Source of the DNA: Sphaerosporella brunnea
Taxonomy: Eukaryota > Ascomycota > Pezizomycetes > Pezizales > Pyronemataceae
Length of the DNA stretch: 64,000 bases
Assembly: GCA_008704415.1 (NCBI GenBank)
Contig: VXIS01000057.1
Location: 62,001-126,000 of the forward strand
Reading direction: 5' to 3'
In this document: positions 24,032-36,577 of the stretch, in pieces
How positions within the stretch are numbered: position 1 is the first letter of the stretch
Layout of the letters: each line of letters starts with the position of its first letter
The notes under the pieces: model-generated
The model's database searches: none
Told to the model about the DNA's origin: nothing
The model's input: only the letters and a program-made list of their open reading frames with translations
Program-made: the position numbers and the translations under genes

Positions 24032-24318
24032 CTCGCCCATAAAACAATAATCCGGACAAGCTGTTACCCGGCTGGTACCACACCAAATTTACGTGCAGCC
24101 ATCATTCCCGCGCGATCTCGCCTGTAGCTACGTTTTTTTTACAATATTTCGACTCTCTAGCTTTTTAGCTTTCATTTGATTCTATACTCAAGTTTTTTAG
24201 GCGAGTGGCGGTGGAGTTGTAAATATTTTTGTACAACGCTCGCGGTCTTTTGTTTATTATTTTTTGTTGGGGTGAAGGCCGGGTAACAGCGTGTCCGGAT
24301 TATTGTTTTATGGGCTAG
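24032..24318. mobile_element. TA-flanked MITE, 287 bp, related to its neighbour
   Basis: 24032-24072 and the reverse complement of 24278-24318 match with two mismatches, starting CT(C/A)GCCCATAAAAC. TA lies at 24030-24031 and 24319-24320. The arms end in GGACA(C/A)GCTGTTACCCGGC, the same inner motif as the element at 23378, so both probably used the same Tc1/mariner-class transposase. Its right end lies about 130 bp before the UTP20 start codon. Confidence 0.85.
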
Positions 24319-24448
24319 TAGTCAGCCAAGCCTCTCGAACGCGTGCGACCAACCTTCTTCGCTCGTGTTACCTGAAATTTTTGGCTTTTGCAACAGCCGC
24401 GAGACTTCCTACCCACCTTCAATTCTGTTGTTTGATGAATGCCCAACC

Positions 24449-27400
24449 ATGTCCACCAAAGCGATGAAGCCTTATTTGGCTTCTAAGAAGTCTGGCACGG
24501 AGCCTAGTCGGAATTTCTCGGTGCGATACATCTATCCATGGCACAAAATCAACAGCCGAATGCCGGAAAGAAAGAAGACTGACTGTGGTGGCGTCGAGTT
24601 TACAGTACAAATCATTTTCACAAAAGATCGCAAGCTTGTTGGCGCTCCATAAACCCATCCTTTGGTTCAATACTGATACTCGTCGCAGAAAGATTGACCC
24701 TGTGCGTCGAGTGCGTAACTATGTGGACGATGAAGATACTACAAAATCCTTCTTCAAGAGCTCGTTCGACAACTGGGTAGAATTGAATCTGTCGGCAACC
24801 TTCACACAATTCGTGCGCGAAGCTAGGCCGCTATGCGACTCGCTTCCCCTCATTGTCCACAACAAAGATTGCCTGTTCGATATTCTATACACTTACATCG
24901 ACAAGCGGGATCCCCTTGCCGTGGAACCTCTCCTCGATTTGCTATCGCAACTTGCACACGACTTGGGAGCGACCTTTGAGCTGTATCTTGAGCGATCAGT
25001 ATCGCTGCTATCGAAATTAGTTGCGAAGCACGTTGATGTTGAGACTATCGAGTGCACGTTCAACTGCCTGGCCTACCTTCTCAAGTATCTTTCGCGATTG
25101 CTCGTCCCGGATCTGCGGCCACTGTACAATATCCTTGCGCCTCTACTTGGACGGGAGAATCAGAAGAGCTTCGTTGTTCGATTCGCTGCAGAGGCACTGA
25201 GTTTCCTCATACGGAAGGCCAAGGGTGAATCGCTGAGGCTGATCGTACGCTATGCTTTTGAGGACTTGCAGCAGAGCGGCAGAAAGGCGGGCACGAGCGC
25301 GTACGCTCACGGCCTTATGACAATGTTCCACGAGGCCTGCATCAGCGTGGATCACACCATACATTCCAGGGGTCCACAAGTCTTTGGGATGATGCTCTCA
25401 GTCAATCTTGAGCAGGCAGACGACGAGGGCGCATGTCTAGGTGTTGTGCTGGGGGTTTTGACAGGATTGGTTCATCATACTTCCGCCGAAACCTTCCAGC
25501 CAATATTAGAGGCACTCCTGCAGTTTATTGGGCCCCTCGCTGAGGAGGCGAATGTGAGCGCACGAAAGATAGTGGTGGCCGCAAGACTATTATACACGTC
25601 AATATCAGTGCGAAAAGGCGGACGAATACAAGAATGGAGTAATGTCGGGGACACTACACTGAGTTTAGCAGCTGCGGTAGATCGCATACCTATCGATGAC
25701 TGCGGCAGGAAGGACGCTATGTGGCATATTCTGAAAACAGTCGCAGTCATTATTGGTTCAGCAGAGGTGGATGTAGTGATATCCAAATGCAGCAGAATTG
25801 TTGAGAAGTCGAAAGACTTCCAGGTAAGCTCAGACCCCCCCCCCCCCCTCTTTCCCCCGGAGTGTCAGATGCCTCATTCTAGCCCACAATTAGGACGGGA
25901 CCTTGTTTCTTCCATTCTGTCAATTTGTCTCGGAACTAAAGAAAGACCGCTTTTCGACATTTGTGATGCCCCATCTTCAGCGGTAAGGATTCTACGATAT
26001 GATTCCTTTCCCGGTGCTAAACTTGTACAGATTCATGTCTTCTCAATGGTCCCACCATGAACGCAGTTTATGTTTTGTTGTGCCAAAACTAGCCTCTGCT
26101 GGCACAATACAGTTTTCTACAGAAGGGGGGAAATTTCCTGACATAGTCGGCCCGAAATCCCTTATCTCCTCTGGGGCGTTGCAAGCATTCACGTCTTTCA
26201 CCTCAACTCTGGGCGGAGCTCCGATGGAATGGGATGAAGCTGAACAGTTGGCTATTGCAAGCTGGCAGTACTTAGACATACTTGCTACGCAGCTGTCTGT
26301 GAGTGACGGTGCTCATGTAGAACCGGTCTATGCATCACTTATATCGCTTTTGAAAGCGGCATCTCGCCATTCAGAGGAGCACCGTCTGGCACCCATATGC
26401 GGAAAATCTTTGCATCTCATCAGCCACTATAAGCCTGGTCGCTCGGAAGGAATCTCCTCTGTGGATCTCTCCCAACTGATTCTCGCATTTGGTAATAATT
26501 CTACGTTCTTGAATGGCGTTCTGCAATACCTCAAACTCGTTGGAGCTGGCATCTTCGATGAGCATGATCTAGCACGGGTTTCGGATAGCTTAATATTAAG
26601 ACTCCTGTCTCCAAGTGGTGATGTCAGACGACTTTCGCTTTATGTCTTGGACTTTCTCTCCAAAGCCAGCGCACAACAGACATCTGGAATTATCAAAGCA
26701 GCCGCTATGGTGGAAGAGATTCCTTTGAACCTTTCCAATCAGAGAAACGTCGCCATGTATGTGCGCAAGATCGGTATAGATTACCAACATGTTGAGTCTA
26801 GTTCTTGGGAGTACCGCATAGCTCCGCATTACTGTTTCGGTATGTCCTTGATGCTCTGTCATGATGTCACTGCTTATTGTTTATATCACAGGTTTAATGA
26901 CTGCCAAGTTTGCACCACTTTGGGAGGAAGCCACCAAAGTGCTTGCAAAGGTGGCCGAGCGCAATGAAGAGATGGTGGCAGATTTGGCCTTCAATTGGCT
27001 TTCGGGTCAGGGTTGCGGGGAAGAAGAGTCGCAGCAGCATGATGAGGCTTCGCCGAAGGCATTGACTGCCTTTGAGTGCTCAAATCTCAAATTACTGGAA
27101 TTATCCGCAGCGAAGTGTATTGCGGATGAATTTGCTGTAGCCGCCGAGCTACAGACCAAATTCGCAGCAGTATGTGACTCTTGATGTGACGAATGACCTG
27201 GCTTTTGCTTACTGGTGTTTTTAGGATTCAAGCATTCCCGCCATCTCAATCGTGACGGCAAGAGCACAGGCACTTTACGTATTACGTGAGCTGCCAGAAA
27301 TCGCAGAGAAGAGAAGCCGCCTCTTGGTTCCTATGCTCCTAGAATGGAGCAGGACAGCGTCCGTGGACGCCGATGACGATGATGATGATTTGCCTGATGA

Positions 27401-30400
27401 CTCCCCTTCTTTCAAATGGTCACGTCAAAACCAGGCAGCGATGCTCACCTTGTTTTCAAAATTTGTCAATCCCAAGGTCCTTTACAGGTCGGATGTCGTG
27501 TATTCGAGTTTGCTTCGGCTTCTCACTTCCGGAGATACAAAGATGCAGACGCTAGCTCTCAAATGCATTTTCACGTGGAAGAACCCGGCAATCAAATCCT
27601 ACGAAGATCAGCTCACAAACCTGCTCGACGACACCAGATTCAGGGACGAACTGACGCACTTTGTTCAAATCGACGAGGATGATTGCGCGATCCACGGTCA
27701 ACATCGCGAAGCCCTTATGCCTGTGTTATTGAGGCTTCTATACGGCCGCTCTTTGTCGAGAAAGCGTGCTTCATCGGGAAGGAAGGGAATGTCATCCACC
27801 AGGACAGCTATCCTTGCAGCTCTGGCCAACATGCGTCAAGAGGAAAGAGCTATGTTTGTTGACATCACTCTTGGAGAACTTGCAAATCTTGAATTTGTCG
27901 ATAAGCCAGACCCCCAGAGGTTCTCTTTCAACTCTGCGGCGTTGGGATCGGTACATTTTTCTCTTCGGAAGCAAGTTGGTTTGGTCCGAATGTTTGAAGA
28001 TCTCTTCAAGCAACTTGGGACAACATTGCTGCCACACATGCCCAAGATGCTGGACGCGCTACTATATTGTATCGTGTCCTCAATCGAAGCCACCAAGGCC
28101 CAAGGCCGATCGTCCGAGGACGAAGATCCAGCCGTTGCAAAAGCCTTGAAAGCCATTCGCATAGGCGGATTCAAAAGCTTGAATTCCATGTTCCACTATT
28201 GCCCCACATTTTCATGGAAGCCCTATTTGCCAGCTGTGTTTGGAGCGTTGATCGACCCGAAACTGAAACAGTTGCCGGTGGACTCGTCTCAGAACGTTTC
28301 TAGCCTACTCCAGTTGTTTTCCACATGGGCTAGCTCTAAGCACACTGTTCTTCTTTTGGGCGAATACAACGATCAGATACTTGCTACCGTGGCGCAATCC
28401 TTGGGCGCAGCGGCAGTCAAAGATGAAGTTGTGCTGTTCATTGTCCAGCTGGTACGAAAGATTGTGCAGCATGCAGACAACACCGAGGAGCTGGAAATTG
28501 CGAGCTCTGTCAAGGATAGGCTTTTGCGACCGAATGTTGATCTGTTGTTCCGTCAACTGGGAAGCATATTGCGCAAAAGTTTGGGGAAGGATGTCCTCGA
28601 ACAGTGCATCGAAACCGTTGCCGTGCTCGCGCCTCATGTTGCCGGGAATTCCGAAACAACGCAACTCGTTGACATATCTGTCTTCCTGCTGGATCAACCG
28701 ACTCGAAGAGTCAATCCCAAGTCCAAGAGTGAGATCCTCAAAATTCTGGTCAACTTCTTACCGCTCTGTCACATGGAAAAGGGCGATTTACTGTTTGAGC
28801 GAACTTTCAAGACTGTATCCTCGTTGTTTGGTTTCTTCCGGGATCGTGTATCGCGAAAATTACTTGCAAGTGTGCTGCAAGTTTTTGCGGAACGTGACCA
28901 AGAACTACAAGAGGTGGCAGAATTGTCAAGAAAGCTCAATGCTTTCTCTATCCGACGTTTAGACGAACCTGATTTCGAGCAGCGACTCGAAGCTTATGCA
29001 GCAATCAATGAGCAATTTTATGCCAGCTTTAGTGCGAAGCAGTGGATGCCGCTGTTGCACAACATGCTGTTCTTCATCCGAGACAATGAAGAACTTGCCA
29101 TCCGGACCAATGCGTCTTATTCTCTGAAGCGATTTGCCGAAGTTTGTGGGTCGAAGCTCACTGAAGGCGATGGGAGCAGCTTCGTCACTGCTCTTTCTGA
29201 TATCGTTCTTCCTTGCATTCGCGCCGGAGCCCGGGAACAATCCGAAATAATACGTGCCGAGTATGTGGGTGTGATGGCACATATCGTCAAGGAGTGTCCA
29301 ACTTTGGAATCGGTCAGCGATATGCAGTCACTCCTTGTTGGAGGTGATGAGGAGGCCAACTTCTTCAATAATGTTCTTCACATTCAGCAGCATCGTCGCG
29401 GAAGGGCACTGCGAAGGTTAGCAACCCTTGTCAAGAGTACCGATGTCTCCAGTTCAAACATCGCGCATTTCCTCCTGCCATTGATCGAGCACTTCGTTTT
29501 CGACCAAGCTGAGGGAGAGCACAATCTCGCTAATGAAGCTGTGTTCACTATCGGTGCTTTAGCTGAGCAACTAGAATGGCAGCAGTACCGGGCTGTACTA
29601 AAGAGATTTATGAGCTACATCAAGTCCAAACCAGACTTGGAAAAGATCGTGATTCGCTTGATCGGGACGGCCGTCAATGCACTTTCTACTGCCTGGGAGG
29701 TCCGAGCGAACTCCAATAGTAGTAGTCTGGATGCGGATGGCGACCTTACTATGGCGGTGGAAGCCCCGGAGACCGCAAGGACTCGTTGCGTTCTTTCAGA
29801 TTCGTTACCGGAGCGCCAGAAGCTCGCCAACGACATCTCGAACGGATTTCTTCCGGATTTGTCGGAGTATCTCCATCAGAAGGAGGAGTCTACTGTTTCT
29901 CTTCGAGTCCCAGTTGCGGTTTCGATGATCAAGCTCCTGAAGGTCATGCCCGAAGACATGATGAAGGCAAAGCTACCAGGAACCTTGACAGATGTCTGTC
30001 ACATCCTCAGAAGCCGAGCTCAAGAATCCCGAGATATGACTCGACAAACTTTAGTTACGATCGCACTATTACTTGGCCCTGAATACTTTTCGTTCATCCT
30101 GAAAGAGCTCAGAGGTGCACTCTTGAGAGGATATCAACTCCACGTCCTTTCTTACACTGTGCATTCCATTCTGAGTGCGGTGGTAAAGTCGTTTCCTCCA
30201 GGTTCTTTGGACTATTGTGTCAGTTCCATCGTGGACATCATCATGGATGATATCTTTGGCGTCACCGGAACCGAAAAGGATGCGGAGGGGTATATCAGCA
30301 AGATGAAGGAAGTCAAGAGCAGCATGAGTTACGATTCAATGTCAATCCTGGCGACTATCACCACTCTGCCTTATCTTGGAAACCTCGTGCGGCCTATCAG

Positions 30401-32699
30401 GGCCCTCCTCCCCGAGAATCTGACACTGAAACTTGTGAGGAAGATCGATGAGTTGCTTAGACGCATAACCATCGGTCTCCTAGAGAATGAAACTGTCAAG
30501 CAGCGCAATATCCTAGTATTCTGTTACGAAATCATCCAAGAGGTGTATAAGGAACAGTCGGCTGAGCCCAAACCTGAGACTGCCGCTGACGAAAACAAGA
30601 AGCGCTTCATTGTCAACCTAAAGGTCCCGTCGAAAAATGCTGGGAGCGTTGCCACTTCATCCCACTTGTTCAAACTGATCAAATTCGCTTTGGACATCCT
30701 CCGCACTATTCTCGGCAAATATTCTGACCTGATGACTCCAGAAAATTTGGCAGGATTTGTGCCGATTATGGGAGATGCAGTTCTGTCCGGTCAAGAGGAG
30801 GTTCAGATCTCCGCTTTACGGCTGCTCACAGCTATCATCCGAGTTCCCTTGTCCGAGATCGATGACGGCGCAGCGGTGTTCATGTCCAAGGCACTCAGCT
30901 TCATCAAATCTTCGCCATCTACGAACTCTGAGATCGCGCAAGCCAGTTTAAAACTGATCAGTGCAGTCCTCAGAGAACGAAGAAACGTGTCAGTTAAGGA
31001 AACAACGGTTGGATACATCTTGACTAGGGTCAAACCTGACCTAGAAGAACCAGACCGTCAAGGCGTGACTTTCAATTTCCTGAAGTCCGTCATGATGCGG
31101 AGGATTGTGGTTCCAGAATTTTACGACAGCATGGATCGTGTCGCGGCTATCATGGTTACCAACCAGACTCGTAGTGTTCGCGACCTCGCTCGGAGCTTGT
31201 ATGTCCAGTTTTTGATGGACTATCCCCAGGGTCAAGGCCGGCTGAAAAAACAGCTGGCATTCTTGGTTAAGAATCTGGAGTATGTCCACGAATCCGGACG
31301 CAAGTCAGTACTGGACGCTATCCACCTGCTAGTGACTAAGATTGGGGATAAACTAATCCAAGAGGTTGTTGGCGTTTTCTTCATTCCCTTGGTGATGGTG
31401 CTGGTTAACGATGAATCGGCCGATTGCCGAGAAATGACTGGCACCTTGTTGAAGGGGGTCTTCAAACGCGCGGATAGCGAACGCCAGCAGACCTTTTTGC
31501 AACTTCTCCGCACCTGGATCAACCAGGAGCAGCAACCATTATTAGTGCGTGTCGCACTTCAGGTGTACGGGTTGTTTTTTGAGGTCGTGGACGTCAAAGG
31601 AAAACGCGAAGTCTCTTTGCTCATTGGGAGACTCCGAGAGCTCCTTTCTACCGCCAATAACGAGGAAGTTGAAAACCCTCCTGAATGGCAATTGATATAT
31701 TTTGGCCTCCAGTTGTGGTCCAGGCTGGCTCAGTTATTCCCCGAAACTGCGTTGTCCCCTTCCAGCGCAGATATTTGGGCAGCAATCTGCGGTTGTGTGC
31801 GTTTCCCACATGCCTGGATTCGTTTGACCAGTGCGAGATTACTTGGGTTACTCTTTGCCGAATATTCCAGCAGCACTCTCCAAGAGCTTCCCCTCGTCAA
31901 CACCAGAGGATTAAAACTTGAGGGTACGGACATGATTGACATCGCTTACGCAACATCCTCGCAGCTCAATAGTCCCGAGATCACAGACGAGCTCGGACTG
32001 CAGGTTGTCAAAAACCTACTTTTCCTTGCCAGGTGTTTCTACGCCAGTCAGCTTCCAGCGGTGTCGAAGGGAGACGATGGGGCCACGGAAGAAGAAAGTG
32101 GGGCCAAAACGGCATTAACATGGGTAATTGGACGCATATCTGGAGTTATTCGTAACGAGAGAAATGCCAAAAAAGTATGCAGACTTTATTTCCGTTTTAC
32201 GTTCTTTGCTGACCGTTCATGACGCAGGGCTTGATCGCGAAAAATATGGGCAAGAAATATGCGTTGCAATTCCTAGCAGCTATAATCCAGATCATCAAAC
32301 CAGAAGACCTTGTTCCCGTTGCTGCCTCTCTAATGATGCCTCTGTATAATCTGATCGAACTTCCTGATGCCAGCGAAACCAAGGGTATGTGGTCTGCTCC
32401 CTCTCCGTGCTAGTTCTGCTTGCTGATTCATATCACTAGACCTCAAAGTACTTGCTCAGGAGACCATGTCCATGCTGCAGTCGAAGGTGGGAACAACAGA
32501 ATACGCTAAGGCATACAACACCGTCAAACAGCGCGTCATGGAGAGAAGGCAGGAACGGCGCAATAAGAGAAAGGTTGAAATGGTGGCGGAGCCAGAGATG
32601 GCGGCAAAGAGAAAGGAGAGGAAGCACGAGAGGAAGAAGGAAGTGCGAAAAGAGAAGGCGATGATGCACCGGGAATTCAGGCGGGGAAAGGATGTCTAG
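24449..32699 (+). CDS. UTP20: UTP20, SSU processome HEAT-repeat scaffold (DRIM family)
   Basis: Nine exons: 24449-24520, 24606-24637, 24689-25823, 25894-25982, 26031-26839, 26892-27169, 27225-32174, 32228-32384 and 32440-32699. Introns are 48-85 bp and all phases agree; 2593 residues, normal for this family. Utp20 is a giant helical-repeat protein of the nucleolar small-subunit processome, needed for 18S rRNA maturation. The N-terminal signature KSFSQKIASLKIDPVRRVR is rebuilt by the second splice (donor GTTGGC is weak, but the frame and motif support it). It is followed by TSFFKSS-like and LCDSLP motifs, HEAT-like helices throughout, and the DRIM region in the first half of exon 7. The C-terminus is a Lys/Arg-rich helix ending EFRRGKDV, suited to rRNA binding. 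Intron 3 holds a 13-14 base C run. The first exon (MSTKAMKPYLASKK) is the least certain. Confidence 0.94.
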
Positions 32700-33117
32700 A
32701 GATTCCGGAATCCCATGCGTTATTTGAGCTTGGGTTTCTTTGGGTTGGTTTAATGGCGTTCAAAAGTTTCGTTTTTCACATACTTTGTACATATACAGAA
32801 GATGAAATGTGGTTGTATATGGTTTATTTAATAAGCTTGCAGAGGAGAGAAGATGATGCGTTATTGAAGGCGAAAGCCTTCACCGAAGTCCCTACCTTTG
32901 TTTGTAATAAGGTCATCGTCTGTATGCGACCGCGAACGATCATGACAGACCCACTACACGTCGCCGCCCTAATCCTGTCCGCCCCTTATTGATGCTATCT
33001 GATTGGTCAACTGCGGCCCCAACATGCCAGAAAGGAAAGTATAGTAAGAGGGAAAGAAAACATGCCCAGAAAATAAAGCCATGGCCACCAGGGCCGAGGC
33101 ACTCCTCGCCCTGCTGA

Positions 33118-33315
33118 CTACTCATCAAACGATGACGTATCATCCTCATACGCCACGGATCGCCCGACCTTTGTATCCCGCAGAAACTGCAGGATATGAG
33201 GTGTGGCCTTTTCCTCTTTAAAAAGCTCTGCGATTGACCGCCACCTCCAACCACAGTACTTCCACCCAAGCTCCTTTTCCACAGAGCGCCAGAGCGCGCG
33301 AAGCTGTTGAAGTCC
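33118..33315 (-). pseudogene. Short coding-like relic, possibly a retroelement C-terminus
   Basis: A 65-codon frame without an ATG, preceded by an in-frame TAG and ending in TAG. The composition is protein-like: SVEKELGWKYCGWRWRSI, then FKEEKATPHILQFLRDTKVG, then an acidic tail. The FLRDTKVG-type ending is reminiscent of C-termini of some fungal LINE reverse transcriptases, but I cannot assign it firmly. It could also be a last exon whose partners I failed to find. Confidence 0.3.
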
Positions 33316-33585
33316 CTACCTTAGCAAGAAGGGGGGGTTGGAAAATAGTCATATGACTATTATGTGGCTCTTTCCGAGACGCTAAAGCTTTATGACCGTT
33401 ACATGGTGCTCATGTACTCTAGGAAATAGTTATGTACTTTTCTGGAAAAACAAAAAGGATATCATGTGGTAAACACCATGATTGTCATTGATTGAGCAGA
33501 AAATGGTGTTTTCTCAAAACGTGTGTTTGGACCAAAACCTCTCTCCTCAAATAATGCTTATATAATGGTTACTTACCTACCAAGG

Positions 33586-34599
33586 TAGGTACTAAGTGCA
33601 GTAAGAAAGAACCCCGGTTATCCTCTACCGTAGTACCACGGCTTCTACTAAACAACTGGACCACTAGAGCTTTTGGAAGTATGCGGATTTTTATTGTTGG
33701 GATTTCGCTTTACTTAGAATATCGTGGCAATACCATAAAGTATGGAATGCGTAATGCCCATTGCTGCGAAAACAGCTGCCGACAAATAGCTGGATTTCTT
33801 AGAAAAGAGCAATTGTCATAGTGCTATAAACACAGTGATTACCTTATTTCGATGAATACCATACTTTTGTTGACAGAGCACAATTTGGAGACCGATTTCG
33901 AAGGTTTGTGTGATGAATCAAACCGATCACCAACTCACGAACTTCAACAGTCCATAGTTGACTAGGTTTTATCGCAATTGAAACGGCGATGTCACATCTA
34001 GGAGCTACTTTCTTCAGGACGTGTAGTGCTTCGGCTACTACTACGTGTTGCAGCGGGTTAAGGTGTTAGTGATATTAGTGGTAGTGATGATGATACCGGT
34101 ACTAAGGCAATGTGGCAAAGTCACTGCGCTCTGTGGAGAAGTGACTCAGCCTCATGGCAAAGTCACTTAGCCACATTACCTTAGTACCGAATCTCTACGG
34201 TAGCAACCCTGATATTGACGATGCCCGTGGTGGGTGAAGTGGCGATGGCGATAGTGAGGCCGCCGATAGCCGCACCCATGCGGTGATGCGGCCATCCGCT
34301 CAAGCTCAACACGAGAATACCGTAACAATGCCCCATCTTCAACAATCATACATTCTGGAGGATGGGCATCGCAAGTCGGATACGCAGTTGCTCAACAGTG
34401 GAATTGGAGAACAATCCCGTATTGTGCTCATTGCGCATCCTCAATCAAATATGCAATGATATGCATACTATCGAGATAACCCATGTAATAGTCTGGCAAT
34501 TCAAAAAAATACCGCTTTTGAATGACAACGATAATGCTATTATAGTGCTACCGTAGTGGATTTTGGGGGTTCTTTCTTACTGTAAGTACTTAGTACCTA
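33586..34599. repeat. Inverted-repeat-bounded segment of about 1 kb
   Basis: 33586-33615 (taggtactaagt, then cagtaagaaagaacccc) matches the reverse complement of 34565-34599 with a 4-bp indel. A third, diverged copy of the right arm lies at 35397-35429. No coding content. It reads as a decayed DNA transposon, perhaps with two alternative right ends. Confidence 0.5.
34098..34188. mobile_element. Small hairpin/MITE-like inverted repeat
   Basis: 34098-34125 and the reverse complement of 34161-34188 match at 25 of 28 positions (ggtactaagg, then aatgtggc). TA occurs inside both outer ends (ggTAc and gTAcc), so a TA-flanked mini-element starting CTAAGG is possible. It lies inside the larger inverted-repeat segment. 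Confidence 0.5.
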
Positions 34600-35547
34600 G
34601 GTATATTCAAGCTAAAAGTTGAGTGACATCGCGTGTTTTATGAGTGACATCATGTGTTTCACTGATTCATCAGCCATTGCGGCGATGGTGTTGAGTTTTT
34701 TTGATCTGTTATATCTCTGTCACGAGCACGTTTCCGGCTCCGGCATCGCCACCTCTCCCATTTATCTTTATGTTGAGTCTACTGATGGTGTCGCCTCTGT
34801 TTTGGGGTTTGCGGGGCAACAGTTGGGTGCATGACTCGACGGTGCCAGTGATCATCATGCTGAGGATGATGACGATGATGGTGAGATGAGGATTACTAGT
34901 GCATGGCGGTTATCGTCGCCGCAGCCGCGGCGTCGGATGCCCGCTGTGCGGCGAGGGTGTGGCGAGGTGCGGAGAGTAAGGTACATGAGCTTTTCAACGT
35001 ATAATCTCAGATAGTAATGGTTATATGATGGTTAGCAGTTTTGCTCATTAATCGTCACCCACCCTTATAGCGGCGAGGAATTTTTGGCTTACAGAGCATT
35101 ATGTTGACCGTTTTGTGGCCGAAATGGTGACAGCAAAATTATTATATTAAGCCAGTATAGTATGGGCAAATGCCAGCGAAAAGCTATCCGAGTTTTAAAA
35201 TGCCATAGCTGGTTTATAATACCCTACATGGGCAACGCAAGGACATCAGCAAAACTCATCATCCTCAATGGGTGGGGTACAGGTATTTACGTGGTTGTGG
35301 TCCATTTGGAGAGAAAATTGGATTATCTACAGCGGCCGGCGTCAGCAGTCGAGAGATGGGTCTTGTCCATGCGCAGCGTAGTATTTTAAAATATGCGGTT
35401 TTTTCTTACAGTAGATACTTAGTAGGTATGAGTGACTGTTCATGATTGACGGAGTGCCAAGGCCAACCGAAGTCTAGCCGACTTCTTCCTTACCCACGTC
35501 AATTGAGTTACCAACATCACCATCTCGCCCCGAATAACACGAACTCA

Positions 35548-36340
35548 ATGGCGTCCCAACTGCCCAGATTGAGGGTCTGTTTTCCCTTTTCGTGCCCGTG
35601 TCTTCACCAATTGCTAAACACGTCGCAGCGGACTGCTCTGCCGCTCGCTGGTCTTGCAGCTACCACACTCCTCGCATCTTCCACAGTCTTCGCCGAAGAA
35701 GCTCGCCATCCTGTGCGCATACACCGATGCCTTCGTCTACGCCGTAACTAACTCGGCGCAGACCAAGAAGCCGATCTATGATGCGCCGCCTCCGCCCCAG
35801 ACCCCTCTGGAGAGTATGCCTACCTACCCAACCCCCACGGAACGACTCGCACAACACATTGGCAAAGCCCGTCGTTTCATAAACGTGCACTACCGTCTGG
35901 CCTGCGATAAGCTCGACGACGCGTTCTCCCACTATCTCTCGTACGAGCACTCGGTCACCCGCACGATCGCTGCGCTTGCCCCGCCCAAGAACTCGCCTGA
36001 GAAGGTGCTACCCGGCGCCATCTATGTGGCCGTCGCAACCATGGCTGGTGGCATAATTGCCCGCAAGCGAATCTGGCCGATCAGGATTTTGACGCCTATT
36101 GCAGTGGGTATAGGCTCGGCTTGGTACTTCATACCCCAGACCACTCAGAATGTTGGGGAGTTGCTGTGGGAGTGGGAGAAGAAGGTGCCGCAGGTGGCGG
36201 AGACCCATCAACAGATCCGACAGAGCATCGAAGAAGCAGTGCGGAAGACATACGAGACTACTATCGAGACTCGCAAGAAGGTGGATGAGGCTGTGCACAA
36301 CGTGAGGAAGTCTGCTGAGGACCTTGTCAAGAGAGGTTAG
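35548..36340 (+). CDS. MIC27: MICOS subunit Mic26/Mic27 (apolipoprotein O-like)
   Basis: Two exons: 35548-35712 and 35762-36340; a 49-bp phase-0 intron with a CTAAC branch; 247 residues. It acts in the inner mitochondrial membrane at crista junctions with Mic10, Mic12 and Mic60. The N-terminus is a mitochondrial-type basic and hydrophobic leader ending in STVFAEEA. A KKPIYDAPPPPQTP linker and a helix with RLAQHIGKARRFINVHYRLA follow. Two hydrophobic segments come next (VLPGAIYVAVATMAGGIIA and ILTPIAVGIGSAWYF), then a charged amphipathic C-terminal helix. This is the order of the Mic26/27 family. The intron is required: reading straight through gives a stop about 13 codons past the donor. I cannot decide between the Mic26 and Mic27 labels. 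Confidence 0.88.
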
Positions 36341-36577
36341 ATCAGGAGGAATAGAGGAGGGCGAGGCGGGAAGTTCTGTACAATTCTGTAGATCACGATG
36401 CATCATAGACAAAATTGAGAGAGTGATACTGGGGAGCAAAAAATGGCACTAAGTGGAACTTGATGAACTAACTAGCACGTGATCACGCATTTCACACCTT
36501 AAATAATTTGTGCACTCACGCTGTCCCATAGCTTCAAGTGAACTCAATTTTTCAATCCACCACAACCACACTTAGCT

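Larger units (their letters stand above)
32700..35547. other. Repeat-rich gap between UTP20 and MIC27
   Basis: No complete gene was found in 2.8 kb. It contains the UTP20 3' flank, a 65-codon coding-like relic (33118-33315), inverted-repeat ends at 33586 and 34565 with a third copy at 35397, and a small hairpin at 34098. GAT/GGT-type microsatellite-like stretches lie around 34210-34270 and 34850-34890. This is typical of a transposon graveyard. Confidence 0.5.

Noticed and set aside
24585..24688. Reading UTP20 straight through without the intron at 24638-24688
   Set aside because: The frame is open, but it inserts 17 residues into a motif (IASL-KIDPVRRVR) that is contiguous in the family, and GT-AG signals with matching phase are present. 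There is also no ATG at 24585 (it is GTG).
25824..25893. C homopolymer in UTP20 intron 3 (and a similar one in GRASP intron 2) as a regulatory element
   Set aside because: Both are simple C runs inside short introns, with no second feature. They are most likely neutral slippage tracts.
34096..34190. Terminator or structured RNA at the 34.1 kb hairpin
   Set aside because: There is no neighbouring gene to terminate. TA at the outer ends and the setting among other repeats favour a mobile-element remnant.
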